From Lamellibrachia columna (lineage: Eukaryota; Annelida; Polychaeta; Sabellida; Siboglinidae), in contig OY759273.1 of assembly GCA_963662155.1 (NCBI GenBank), positions 25,637,956 to 25,701,955 of the forward strand: a DNA stretch of 64,000 nucleotides, in the 5' to 3' direction. A program made the translations under genes and the position numbers. How positions within the stretch are numbered: position 1 is the first letter of the stretch; each line of letters opens with the position of its first letter. Shown piece by piece: positions 35,504-50,400 of the stretch. A model generated the notes under the pieces. It was not told the origin of the DNA. It worked only from the letters and a program-made list of their open reading frames with translations, and did no database searches.

Positions 35504-35981
35504 TTAGTAGAATCACGTCCTCCGCTTAGCAGAATCACGTCCTCCGCTTAGTAGAATGAGATACACGAAAAACGCGAAACAACAGGTTTTCCTGAAGAAA
35601 AAAACCCGTAGCTTTTTTACAATGGGTGAGTGTTTTTGATGCAAAAACCGATACATTGTACGGGTAAAAGGTGAAACCTTACATATACTGAAATAGTATT
35701 ATAGTATTGAATGTCGCCGCTGCAAGGCGGACAAGCCGTCACTTGAATAACGTATTTTTCAACTTTTGGTACACTGTTATTATAATCGTGAATAGTTTAT
35801 AATAGGTATTTTGGGTACACCTCATTATAATGCACTTAATTATGGAACATTTACATTACACATTCACGTGTGAATGACTTATTAATTAGTTATGCTACAA
35901 TGGCATTATAAGTTGTTATTTGTGTATAACTTATTTTAGTTAATTGGGTTTCATTTGCATAAAAAATAATATGTGTCTAAC

Positions 35982-36512
<531 letters not shown>

Positions 36513-36529
36513 AACGTTCAGCTGCGGAG

Positions 36530-36862
36530 TAACGCATTTACTTTACTTTACTTACATAGTACCGCTTTCAGCTATGTAAGTATCGTTTTTAGCTGTGCAG
36601 GTCTCGAAATTAGCTACGTTCAGCTATTTAGTAACGCTTTAGCTGTGTATGCAACGCTTCTATCTACGTATTTGTCGCACTTCGTTAAGCACATAACGCT
36701 TTTAGCTAAGCATATAACGGATACTTTATGTAGTAACGCCTTTAGCTATGCATATAATGCTTTCAGCTATGTGTGTAATGTCTTTAGCTATGCACGTGTT
36801 GCATTTAGCTATGCATGTTACGCTATTAGTTATGTATGTAACGATTTTAGCCAGGTATGTGT
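36530..36862. repeat. 21-bp TTTAGCTATG satellite
   Basis: Units such as AATGCTTTCAGCTATGTGTGT recur at 21-base spacing, clearest at 36737-36862. Because 21 is a multiple of three the array gives seven-residue repeats (NAFSYAY, NAFSYVC) in one frame. The divergence and composition argue for a satellite rather than a protein. Confidence 0.75.
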
Positions 36863-37518
36863 TGCAAACGAAACAGCCAAGCACCACTGCAATCACCGAT
36901 GCGGGCGGCGTCCCCTTATTGTCAGACTTATTTGTCACAGTCTGTTATATGCAGCATAAATCTAATCTCCGACTCCATCCGTGGTCGTGGTCTATTTCAT
37001 TGCTTACTCGAGCCATGCCAGTCAAACTGCACGAGCAGTCATCTTAACCAATCTGATGAAATTACCCAAGGTTGGGGGTTGGGCCCATTTTGGTTGAGCT
37101 CAACATGTTTCAGCACGAGGTGTCGGGTACTTTCCGACGTCCTAGATTGTCGGCGGGTTGCGTTCACCTTGGGTGTTTCCCAATCTTCATAACACACAGT
37201 GTGAACCTCCTCCATAGCTCGTATGTTGCCCCATCAATCCAATCGGCCTCGGTTTCGCCCGCTGCCGCTGCTAGTGCCCTTGAGACTGCAGATGTTGACT
37301 GGCTGAGCGGTACACCCGGGCGATGCGTCGAGAGTCATGGGATCATGCCTCAGTTAGACTTCCTGGTGTGTTACACACGAATGTAGGGCACAGTAATTTT
37401 AGATATGTTTTATTTTCAAAAAATCATATCATCTGACATAACTGCATTTGAGCCAGGAACATTGGCAAGTTTGCTGGAAGAACATGTTGGCAATGTAACT
37501 TTGGATTTTTAGATGATT
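36863..37518. other. No recognised gene
   Basis: Moderately GC-rich sequence with overlapping frames of about 100 codons, none resembling a known family. It has no counterpart in copy 1 of the composite unit. Confidence 0.4.
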
Positions 37519-38060
37519 TCAATAGGCGGAAGGATATTTGGCAATTTTTTCACAACAAGGCACGTGTGCGTAGTAATTCATGCATAAATTGGTAAAAATT
37601 GACGGGTATGGCACGTTCAGGCATTTTAAATGAGTTACAAGTATGAGACTTTGACTAATCTCGATCAGCATGTCAGTGAGATGATGGCAACAGCAGATAA
37701 GAAGTTTCAGAATTTTTGATGGTCCCGTTTTCTTATAATCGTGCAAAACGTTAACATGGTCGCCAATGGGAAACGTAACAGGAGGCTGAACATGTGACGG
37801 CTTGCTTTGGTCCAGTCCCACTATGAATGTGGCCAAGACTAATGCATTATCTGAGTCGTTCGACGTGCCATTCAGCGTGTAGCAGTCGTTGATACCACCA
37901 TTTATTTCCTCATGGACACACTTTGCCATTGTGGCTATTCTGCTGCTCTGCAATTTAAACATCGCGGTACACGGGCCTAAATTGACTCATTTCGTTAGTG
38001 GTGTCAACAAGATGTGTACTAAATAAAACAAAATCTCGCCTAAATGCTACAACATCAAAT
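37519..38060 (-). pseudogene. Unrecognised 147-codon frame and conserved fragment
   Basis: The minus strand has a 147-codon frame (37962-37519) with hydrophilic, protein-like composition, including a segment with PPVTFPIGDHVNVLHDY. Directly upstream, 38060-37966 encodes a fragment nearly the same as 28053-28150 (DVVAFRRDFVLFSTHLVD), preceded by an acceptor-like GTTTAG, but it ends in a TAA. A transposase remnant is possible; I cannot name the family. Confidence 0.35.
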
Positions 38061-38183
38061 CTAAACGAGCGAACAAAAAGAAATGTACCAACCAAGCATT
38101 AGCGCAGACAGATTGTAGAACAAAACAAACGTTAGAGACAACACATGAAACAAGTTACGAAACATTCAGCAAACACCACTCAC

Positions 38184-38316
38184 TTGTTTACAACTTGTAG
38201 CCCAGAATAATGGATCAGGGTCACTAGTCTCAAGGTCATCCCCGTTAGGAATGTCAATAAGTTGAGAAGAACCCAACTCAGACCCTTTACAACTCACAGT
38301 AGTAAAAGTAAATCCA
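38184..38316 (-). CDS. Possible exon of the same unrecognised gene
   Basis: The minus strand reads SCKGSELGSSQLIDIPNGDD and then DPDPLFWATSCKQ, directly before a donor-like GTGAGT. The frame is protein-like and lies just upstream of the acceptor-like GTTTAG at about 38058. The reading phases do not join cleanly, so this is a tentative remnant. Confidence 0.25.
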
Positions 38317-38604
38317 GCAGATTATCATGCCTCACAAATATAAATATCATTTTGACGTAGTAAAAAATATACACGTCTTCTTCCCCTAGAGCTGACGTAT
38401 CAAGACCAAATTGGAAAGAACCTCAGAAGGTAGCATTAGCCAATACAGTGCAGTCTCAGAAAAGTTCATTTGAAAAAACATCGTTGCATTCTCTGAGCTG
38501 TGGAAACAAAACTGTCCTTGTCGGCCAAAACACTGATATAATATTCGGATTGTTCGTGGTTCAATAACGGGTTGTTATATAAGAGCTCATAGATAATGTG
38601 TAGC

Positions 38605-38705
38605 GTCCATTTATCGTCCTCTCGCACTTTCTCATGTTCAAACTACACTGTACGTTTACCATTGCTATGTTGTGCCGTCTGTTCCATTTCTACTACTACT
38701 ACTAT

Positions 38706-38754
<49 letters not shown>

Positions 38755-38761
38755 GCTACTG

Positions 38762-38812
<51 letters not shown>

Positions 38813-38999
38813 GTAGTAGTAGTACTACTACTACTACCTTTTATAAGAAAATATTCCATCAATATATTCATAACCATTCAATAATTTAACAAATGTACAC
38901 ATTGTCCCCTCATACGTAATCTCCTGATTTCTGAGGATATAAAACCACACTATATTAATAGTTTTGTCGTAACCAAGGTTTCTCAGTTCTGGAATCAGC
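38605..38999 (-). mobile_element. CR1/L2-type LINE fragment split by (TAC)n
   Basis: The plus strand starts CCATTTATCGTCCTCTCGC and ends TCTCAGTTCTGGAATCA, matching the reverse of ORF2 C-terminal sequence at about 10900-11155. A trinucleotide TAC array at 38692-38837 sits inside it. Copy 1 of the composite unit keeps only the last 45 bases of this fragment, at 28150-28195. Confidence 0.75.
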
Positions 39000-39918
39000 A
39001 ACTGTATTCCCTCACGGTTCTCGAAAGCATTGTGTCATTCGGTTGCCGAGGCAGTGCACTGCTCACGAAGTTCACTATGGTTCACAGTGATGTGAACATG
39101 ATTCAAACGCTCAGCGTGGCGCAGCAGTCGTGATCTAGGATGTACGTGCAAGTGAGAGTAACATGCACATTAATGACAGCCGGTTCCCGGAACCGGAAAT
39201 TGTGCTATTTTGCATTTCCTGTATCGTGTACTTAGCTGTCGTCTAGCTGAATCCGGTCACTTTATAATGGCAGACTACGTAGAGCTTAACGGGAATCAAA
39301 ACAACGCACTAGCTAAAAAGCTTTTTCGGTCAGTACACAAGGTTTAATATTGTACGTAATATATGCCAACAGAGAATTGTACATAACAATTTATCTATAG
39401 TTAAAATTGGATGTTTAATGCGTCTAACTCGCAAAGCGCGCTTAAAATGTGAAGTTAATGAGATGAGCGATCACGTGGTTTTGTGACGTTACTGATTACA
39501 AGGGCTTAAATTCAGTTAGTGATTTCTATGCAGTGCTTCAGTATAGTTTCACTCGTGTTACTATGGCGAGTGGTGGCGATGTCAATGTGTCAGAATAAAA
39601 ATTAAATGTACCAATTTCGAACCGCTATCGGCAAGTGATACCGCATAATCAACTTCGAATTCAGCTGTTTCGGTGTACTTTAGCGACTCCAGTAGCCTTT
39701 GACTTTGATCTTACTTTCTGACCTAACCATGAAAACGACCATCCCCTTAGATCCGCCAAGCTTCTCCTCATGTACCATACACACATGTGACTTCCATATA
39801 AAGATCAACAGTTACAAACACTCACCATCCCCTATGCTTAACTTCGCTGAGCGTACAAGACATAGCTAGTTTTTGTAATCGTTACATGGAAGAAAGAGTA
39901 AAGATTGAAAACGTGATA

Positions 39919-40258
<340 letters not shown>

Positions 40259-40639
40259 GCTCTAGGTTGTCATTTTCATGGTTTGGTCAGAAAGTAAACA
40301 TCGCAATAGCAACAGTAGCACTGACGGGTGGTGGTGATTTCGACCTTCCGTGAATTCGGCCCTTTATAATGGCGTGAATGGGAGGTGAATTCGGCCGATG
40401 TTATTTCGGCTTGGTGATTTCGGTGACTGAGGTGACAAGCAAAGTCTACTCAGTTCCAGCAAATAAGGAATTAGCTTTCACTTTAAGGGTTTGTTATTCC
40501 TGTACTTGTCATTAAGGGGTGCCAAGTTTAACAAGATACTGTTGAAGTATAATTGTGTTCGTGCAGTGAGTAGGTGTGAATAAAAGACAATGCTTCACAT
40601 TCAAAATGATCTGAGGAAAAACACTGTATAAATCAACGA

Positions 40640-41950
<1,311 letters not shown>

Positions 41951-42485
41951 CACAGTAGAATAATCGCTTGTCACTGTCAATACTCTATACATGATTTAAC
42001 TGAGCACATTTCTGGGGAGGATTTCCCCTGATGAGGAGTAACGCATGAATATCTTAAATATAGAAACAAGATATTATGATGATTGTAATTTTATTTTATT
42101 TAAGTTATTCAACTGTATATAATGTTATAGTTCTTGGTGTAATATACTATATTATATGACTTTGAAGGATATAACGAACTGTATAAGTTCTAATGATCGT
42201 CTCGTTGATTGCGTATTAAAATGGTAAAATATAGCGGCGTATTTTTTACGAAAGGAAGCGAAAGCCATAAAAACGGTTACAAGGTAACACTTTTGGGTTA
42301 ATGTAGAACTAAATCATTTAACAAATGAGATAATATAATATTATTCTTTATTCACATTAAGACACAAGTCAAGCTTTATGTGCTCGGTACACAACCGTTT
42401 GGGCCGAGATCACTATGCCCGATATGCTCTGACGCCGAAGTCACCAGAGTTGCGCGCCGAAGTCTCCAAAGAATGCTGTCCGAAT
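41951..42485. other. No recognised gene
   Basis: AT-rich sequence changing at about 42370 to CpG-rich sequence with CCGAAGTC-type short repeats. Confidence 0.45.
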
Positions 42486-42875
42486 TCACCGTGGGCCGAC
42501 ATCACCTGTATCTCGCTGACAGCTCGCTAACATCTCGCTTCGATACGAGGTGGACTGTGGTCGTCGACGCCGTGTCGCCGCCTGTGTTCTACGGATTGGT
42601 GGCATCAACATAGCTTCCACTGCTGGGAATAATGTTGGCACAACATCCTCTTTCAAAGAGATTTTAGCACCAGGATGACCCAGGGCTGCCACCTTCTCTG
42701 GTCCGGATCGCAGTCGAAACAAGTTTTCTCGAAGCGAGCAAAGCCGGCTGTGCTTCGTCGGCTTGAAGTTTGCTTTTTTTTTAAACAAAGTTGACTCGGA
42801 AAACTTAAACCAACTATGTGTCACTCTATTATTACTACGGTTAGCACTACAAACGAATGTCGCACAATAAACCAT
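42486..42875 (-). pseudogene. Degenerate THAP-domain protein N-terminus
   Basis: The minus-strand frame starts ATG 42875 in a good context (ACAATGG) and reads MVYCATFVCSANR, a segment FKPTKHSRLCS (residues 37-47) and LKEDVVPTLFP (74-84). Order and spacing match the C2CH THAP zinc-finger: first cysteine pair C4 and C9, third cysteine C46 and the closing AVPTxF-like motif. The expected HF after LCS is missing (reads LREN), so the fourth zinc ligand is lost, and the central tryptophan segment is shortened. THAP domains occur in host regulators and in P-element-like transposases; nothing downstream decides which. Confidence 0.55.
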
Positions 42876-42966
42876 TGTGACACTGGCTTCTAACCAACCG
42901 CTATCGCTGTCAACGGTACGGTAATGAATGGAAATTCACAGTCTCGTAACACTTCCCTGTCATCAG

Positions 42967-42974
42967 TGACGTCA
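42967..42974. promoter_or_regulatory. CRE-like TGACGTCA
   Basis: A perfect palindromic CRE lies about 92 bases upstream of the THAP-frame ATG in CpG-rich DNA. It could be part of that gene's promoter; a chance match cannot be excluded. Confidence 0.35.
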
Positions 42975-43289
42975 CGTCGAAGCTTGCCGATAATCGCTGG
43001 GAAAATATGCATAATGGAAGCAGGCCGATAGTACAGAGTATTATTTGGAATTATTAATTATTTGAGTTCGAATGAATTTGTCGGTGATGTGGAAATGGAA
43101 ATATACAATTGTCATTGTATGACAACCCTATCCTCGCATTAGAACAACAATAATATACCTACTCTTGCCTTCCATGTCACGTGTCTGGGCCAGACTCTGT
43201 TATCGGCGAGTTCACAACGTGAAGCGACGACAGTCGGGCTAAGCGAAACAAGGTCATACAATTTTTGCAAAATACTAATACGCGTTATT

Positions 43290-43842
43290 GAAATGTTTGC
43301 GGAATGCGATCGTTTGCGAAATACCGCTGTGATTCCAGACTCTCTTGCGTGCTACAAACGGTGGCGCCACATCACGGAGCCTGGATAATCAAAGCTAATA
43401 CTAAGCATCAGCTAATGTCATATGCAGCGCCACCTAGTGAATGGTGCGAGATTACTCTATTAACGCGCGCCGTCGCCGCCACGCTCGCAGTGGCGCTGTG
43501 CGCTATCTCGGGATAATTCCGCGCCGCGACGCACTGACTAGATTGGACTAGTGAACGCTCGAGCGGGCGAACGAGTTACTTGATACCTCGCGCAGCTAGA
43601 CTACCGTGCGTGCACCTGGCTTCGACTAGACGGCTAAACGAACGCGACCCTCGGCTGGTGACTATGCGGATTTTAGCTGAGACGGCGGGCCCTGGTGAGA
43701 CGTCAGTGAGGCAGGGACGCCGCCAGTAGCGGCAGCTGCTAGGGCGTGTATTGTGCGCTGAGCTGATATCATCGATACGTCGGGTTTGACGTCGGTGCTT
43801 GGCGGGCCGGCAACACGCATTGACAGTGCCAAGTAAGTGAAC
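43290..43842. promoter_or_regulatory. CpG-rich segment with possible splice donor
   Basis: This stretch is markedly richer in CG dinucleotides than its neighbours (GCGCGCCGTCGCCGCC, GGCGGGCCGG) and ends at CCAAGTAAGTG, a strong donor match at about 43831. It could be a promoter with a non-coding first exon on the plus strand. No downstream exon is recognised through 44840. Confidence 0.3.
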
Positions 43843-44842
43843 TTGTTATGCAATCTTGTCTGATGTTGTGTTCAGGCCACAATCGTGCTGTGGACAGGAA
43901 CCAAGGTAGGCTCTACTCTACCCGTGGGTTTGTCTTGTGCCGGCTGAAAGGACGTTTTGTTATACGATGTCAACAAGGTCCAGTGTTTTCCTTTGGATTT
44001 GTGATATATTGTAACCCGTCATTACAACCACTTGGTTGTTCCCAATCCCAAAGAACTGATTCCTGCTGTGTTTCCTCAGGGTAGACATCACAGATTGTTC
44101 CTGGTTTCTTCCTTTTACACATCCCAACATTCCGTGTTTCTGTATATCGTAAACAATATCCTGAGTTTGCTAATATGCATCAACGCTGACAAGCCAGCCG
44201 CTGTCATTACATTTTCAGACTATGTTTCCAAGTTGTATATCTCGATCTTCCTTTTCCGCGTTTCTCTGGAACCCATAAACGTATAACGCGACTTGTTTCG
44301 ACTATACACAACCCAGTCTACTATGCTTTACCACAAGCGCTGCTCCTAACGGCCCATCCTGTGTACACCTTCGCCCATCAGTACATCTCCGGTTACCTTC
44401 TACTCTGAAGCTGTTCGGTTGCGTGCAATAAGAAATCCATCCGTCTGGACGGCGACAAATTACCTTCATTTCCGTCGGTGGTTAACTGCTGTCGTTAAGC
44501 TATCGCCTCTGCCTGGGTATATGCGCGCAGACGCCTACAACATCCGTCGAATTAACACCAGCATTCGAGTCATTTGGATTAATCGCGTAGCCCAGTACAC
44601 CTGTTAAAACGAACGTTGTACGTTGTTAAAATAGACGTCAACGGTCATATGTGGGGACAGTTCATGATTTCACTTCCGGATTCATGGTAAAGGTATAGAG
44701 TGCTAGTGATTTTGAGACGGTACCCTATATCAAGGGTTTCTTTCACACTGAAAAATAGTTATGAACAAAGAATAAGGCAAATTTGCGGGTTGTAACACAG
44801 CTTTGAATGTTTAGTTTCTGCTTTGAAGCACATGTTCATGCC
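43843..44842. other. No recognised gene
   Basis: Frames of 60-85 codons lie on the plus strand, none with a known motif. If a gene starts at 43290, its exons could be here but I cannot define them. Confidence 0.35.
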
Positions 44843-45565
44843 AATGATAAACGGATCCCCAGTGCACAGAAACAGAGTCCGTTTGGTCTGGGTGACACAT
44901 GATAAACGGATCCCCAGTGCACAGAAACAGAGTCCGTTTGGTCTGGGTGACACATGATAAACGGATCCCCAGTGCACAGAAACAGAGTCCGTTTGGTCTG
45001 GGTGATAAATGATAAACGGATCCCCAGTGTACAGAAACAGAGTCCGTTTGGTCTGGGTGACATATGATAAACGGATCCCCAGTGCACAGAAACAGAGTCC
45101 GTTTGGTCTGGGTGATAAATGATAAACGGATCCCCAGTGTACAGAAACAGAGTCCGTTTGGTCTGGGTGACAAATGATAAACGGATCCCCTGTGCACAGA
45201 AACAGAGTCCGTTTGGTCTGGGTGACAAATGATAAACGGATCCCCAGTGTACAGAAACATAGTCCGTTTGGTCTGGGTGACAAATGATAAACGGATCCCC
45301 AGTGTACAGAAACAGAGTCCGTTTGGTCTGGGTGACAAATGATAAACGGATCCCCAGTGTACAGAAACAGAGTCCGTTTGGTCTGGGTGACAAATGATAA
45401 ACGGAACCCCAGTGTACAGAAACAGAGTCCGTTTGGTCTGGGTGACAAATGATAAACGGAACCCCAGTGTAAAGAAACAGAGTCCGTTTGGTGTGGGTGA
45501 CAAATGATAAACGGATCCCCAGTGTACAGAAACAGAGTCCGTTTGGTCTGGGTGACAAATGACGT
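44843..45565. repeat. 55-bp minisatellite, about 13 copies
   Basis: Units start ATGATAAACGGATCCCC and contain CAGAGTCCGTTTGGTCTGGG, with very few substitutions. The unit has no stop codon in any minus-strand frame, so frames of 230-288 codons run through it. Since 55 is not a multiple of three, each frame cycles through all phases. No protein is likely. Confidence 0.92.
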
Positions 45566-47187
45566 GTACTCTTGAAAACGTAATAGTCGGATTCGACGAA
45601 AACCGTTAGGCCTACTACAGCTCAAATAAACATGATAAGGTGTTTAGGGAGTATCTCGTCAAGCATCAAGCAGGCCTAGTACACAATCAGGCCGTGTCCA
45701 ATTAATAAAGAGTGCCCAAGCCGTGGCAAGTAATACCTTAACAAAGAAGTGACCACAATGTACCCAAAGTAACCGTCACACCGTAACCAAGAAGCATCCC
45801 AACCAACAGGTACTCGACACCATTATGTACCCAAACCAACCCTCATAGTGTAAGCAACAAACATCCCAAACAACAGGTACTCAATACAATTCATATAATA
45901 TAAACTAGATACACCCGCCAGTTATATAGACCTCCTCACATGTTAATCACGATGCTTACTAAATGAATTACGGAATACTCAAACTACTCAATAACCCAAC
46001 CACGAAGCACTTAGATCACCTGGCATAATCGACAAGGAACCACAGCCATATTTCAGCCGGTGCGATTTACCGTTATAATATCGCACGACCATCTGTAGTG
46101 AAATAAATAGACCTTGTTGACAACACAGTGTAAGTAGCCCAATGTATTTGTACTGCGGCAACAAAGAAACGACAACAGTGGGATTGAGTGCACAATTTGG
46201 ATATTCGTGCTTCGTTTCTACATGACCCGTATTGTATAATCGCAGAGCCGCCATAGCACAATGTCGATACGTTGTGTTAACAAGTATAAGCGAGACCGTT
46301 GTACCGACACGCATTGTTGTTCAACTGAGTCCAGCATTGTGTGTGGGAGTGACTGTGTTCTTGAATGACTCGCGTGTTTGGATAATAGATTAATAATAGT
46401 AGCTATTACGTGTACGTAATTACTGCCGTGCTATGTTGTGTGTGTACTACGTGAATTCAGCGTGCTGCATGGACAATGCCACCAATTAGTTGCATGCGGC
46501 GAGACCTGTATGTTGAGCTTCAGGCACCACTCGGGGAATCGTGTGCAGTTGGTGTGTTCTTCTGTCACTGAGATTAACAGTACGCTATATAATTATATTC
46601 TGACAACATTCAAGTTGTGCTACATGAGTCACAGGACGCTCACGTCTTCTACCGAGCGTCATCTTACGTAATGGATGATGTTTTAATGACTTTGTTTTAT
46701 CAAGATGAATGATTGATTGTCCCGTCCGCGCCTAACTTGCGTCTGCAAGTGTCGATGTAACACACGCCTGTTAGTGTAACATATCGGATTGTTTTCAAAA
46801 CAAGTGTGCATCATGTCAAATAAATAGTTTTTCAGCACGTAAATATATAATAACATTTTCGGTTTTGTTAAATAATAGGCCATGTTGTGCAATGCTCAGT
46901 TGGTTTATACGTCAGTCTCGTGCAGTCCTGCTCGCTCGCTCGCTCCCAGGTCTGTCTAGTCTAGTCGATATGGTGAGAATCGACGTGAGGTCTCTTGGCC
47001 AGACACGTCTTCCGTCGACAATTAATTGAAACCCAACGATCGGCCTGGGCTTGACGGGATTACATAGGTTATTATGATCCCCTGACGACATTAGGCACAC
47101 CAACCAAATAGCAACGCTCTACTTCTGCACAGTATCGAATAGGAAAACCGATAGCCAATCGACGGGCTCATTGAAAAGAAATATGCT
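45566..47187. other. No recognised gene
   Basis: Mixed-composition sequence with a short repeated motif around 45770-45900 (CATCCCAA, CAACAGGTACTC). Frames up to 108 codons are not recognised. Confidence 0.4.
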
Positions 47188-47403
47188 CTGTGTGTGTGTG
47201 TGTGTGTGTGTGCGTGTGCGTGTGCGTGTGCGTGTGCGTGTGCGTGTGCGTGTGCGTGTGCGTGTGCGTGTGCGTGTGCGTGTGCGTGTGCGTGTGCGTG
47301 TGCGCGTGCGCGCGCGCGTGCGCGTGCGTGCGTACGCTTGTATACCTATATGTGTATACGCGTGCGTGCGCGTGCGTGCGTACGCGTGTATACCTATATG
47401 TGT
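47188..47403. repeat. (TGTGCG)n hexamer microsatellite
   Basis: GT repeats pass into TGTGCG hexamers, GCGCGC and then two copies of a TACCTATATGTGTATACG segment. The frames are VRVR and CACA strings. Confidence 0.93.
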
Positions 47404-50400
47404 ATATATTTGCATATGCATATATTTCAGTTTCATTCCCCCAAACTATCCAATATTGTATTAAAGGCATTCGTTGTTGTGACTCTCACAACACGGTCCG
47501 GTACCTCATTCCAGTGGTTCACTACCATAATGGCCGAATAAATTCTGTCTAACCTGTAGTCTCATGTGGTAGGGTTTCTACACCCCCCCCCCGAAGTAAT
47601 CTGATATCTGAAAAAAACCGTCAATAACAAATAGTTTCCTTCCATGTTATTGTGGAGGCGATTTAATTAATCTTATGTTGTGAATAGCATACCATGTTGG
47701 CGTCGAAGTGCCGTCGGGGTTGTCACTGTGAATAGAGCTGAACGTGTGTATGTTTAAAATCTTGTCCTAATATTCGTCCGATCAATTATATATCTTGAAT
47801 TACCCGCTGGTTCAGCTGATCTCGCGCTTTGCGTTTGGTATCATGCAGGTTATACCGCGGCGGGTGGCGGCGATACCATAGCAATATCGTTTGGATAGAA
47901 AACACTTGAATGCAGCGGCAACGTACTATTCACTGACTAGTTTGTCTGTCGTGTTTACCACGATTGTATGGTGTTTCGAGGTCTCATTCAACTAACCAGC
48001 CTTTTTCCGAACATTACCGCCAAACCGATTTGTGGACGAATGCGTCAAACGCTTCTCATAAGACTCGGTTTCTTCGCCCGCATGATCACACGTTGAAACC
48101 TTAGCAGCGTCTTCATTGTACTGCATTTCGACAGTGAAAAGAACGGCGACAGCCCAGACACAAACGACTTTAACAGCTCATTTCAGCAGCTCACGCATGT
48201 TTATATGTCTATTCAAACTGCACAAAGACTTTACCCCCCGTTGCTGTAGGACACGGCTGCTTGCCTACGTCAATACGATGCATGACACGCCCACAGCCGA
48301 TCGTTTATTTAACGTATACTACACGCTTATAGAATGTTCCCGTCTCCTCGTGCAGATGTGTCATAACCGGTTGGTTAGAAATAATAATATTAAAAATCAT
48401 AATGTGTGGTCTTCCATAGCGCGGTGTCGGCCTAGACAACACGCCAATGGCGCTTAATTCGTTACACAGCTCCAGCTTGGGTTTTAGTGCCCTGAGGTCC
48501 CACCTAAGTTCGTTGACCCATAGAGTGGAGCCAGGTAATGTTGGTCAAATCGCTAGACAAATACAACTGCGGCTAAACAACTACTTTGTCCAGTGAAGTC
48601 CGCCCGGCTGACAGAATGAACAAACAGACGCGCAGACCGCGGGGTGGCGCGGGTATTGTGGCGTTTCTGTGGGGTGATAATAATCTCGGCGATCTGTAGC
48701 GAAAAGCGAAATACACTGGTTTGGAAGCTCCCACGTTCTGTGGACGTTTTGCGTGACCTACGTGAACCGATTCGTCACGGTCTCTGCGCTGCTCAGCCAC
48801 GCGTGGAAATAACAACCGCGACACGAATCCAGCTGGCGTGATTCTGTAGCAACGAGTTGTTTACCTGGCGGTTAAGTCCGGCCCAGCGCAAGCCGGATTA
48901 GCTACTGGGTGAGAGTTAATAATGACGATATGTATATTAAATCGTACCTTTGCGAAGTGCATCACTCGCGAATCGTACGAAACGGTGGCGAAGCTACGCC
49001 GCAAGCCGTCGCGTACGCCTTAAAGTTACTTAAAAGTTTGTGAATTTGTGCTATGTTCTATGTCGTTGCAGTCTGTTGTCGTTCTGTTTAAAAACAATGA
49101 AATGTTCGTCTACAACAGGTCGTCTTGTACACGATGACGTGAATGACAGTCCCGTCGTCGTCGAACGCCCCTTTTAGTATTCGATGTGTTCTACTTGTGA
49201 TGCAACGAAAGCCCGCAGCTTTCCATCTTCCATTGTTTCAGTTGTACATATTTTATTTCGCGCGCAAAGAATCGCGCTAAAATGCAAATACTGTAATAGT
49301 TCCGTCGTCATCGCATTTCGCGCAATGGCCGCGTCATAACACAAACAACTAGTCACTAATTCCTTTCGTGTAGGACGCGAGCGTTCGATGTGAAAAGCAA
49401 ACAGTACTGCACCCATGTATTGCACGGAACACACTGAATGCGAGGATAATAAAACATAATATAACGAGGCTAAATTGGTAGCAGCGAGCGAAGCGTTGAC
49501 GTTGTTGGCCATGCAACACCTTAGACAAACGCGTGTTGAGTAAATCACATTGAGTTTGTTATTTTTCCCCCAACGGATCGCCCACTCGGCATACCGTATA
49601 CATTTCACGTGTCTGACTTTTAGTGAAGATTTATATCACATTTCGTGTAGTGTGTTTGTCTGTTGCTGAGGTGAGGCAGTACCTACACAGGCTCAGGCAC
49701 TACCTACATAGGGTCCGGCACGGATTAAAGCGGACCTGGTCCTTTTAAAAGTGTATACGTTTTTAGCCTCGATTTATGACATGTTTATGGAGCGCGCCAG
49801 CAAAAAGTAAACGTTTGGCTTTCGAAAAAAATCCAAAGAATTGGGCCCTATATTTTAACCATTTGACCATCGCAGACAGTGCACCCTCTCTGCGTGGTTC
49901 CATATTTGATGTGTGTGCATACGTGCACACATGCACGCATACGTTTTTGTTTACAAGATAGTTCGATCATGCGACGCGCACAATAGGCTCTACTTCAAAG
50001 CATCGGTGCGACAGCAATATCTGCAAAACTTGGTTTCTTTTCAAATCACAACACACGTATTGTTACGGTATGACACGTGCTCGATTGCGTCCCTTCTCAC
50101 GAGATATCTTCAAAATCTTACACCGGAAAGTGTCCATGTTTTACTACCGCAAGCTACGGCAGCGTACAGATAGCGTCGACGTATCCATGCATTCAAACTG
50201 TGGTTGCACCTTTGTTCGGATGTAAATTCATTATAACACTACGCTAACTTGTGATATGATCTGTGGACAAGGTAAATGTTCTCGGTCAACATATCAACAT
50301 ATCGGTTGCCGTTGCGAAGTCTATTGTTGTCTGTGTTGACAGAAGACCTGAAGCATGCGTCTTCGCTTATTCAAATGAGTAACATAGATATACTCCTACC

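Noticed and set aside
44843..45565. Possible CRISPR array (regular repeats)
   Set aside because: Units are contiguous with no unique spacers and the DNA is eukaryotic; the same applies to the arrays at 50937, 54259 and 58921.
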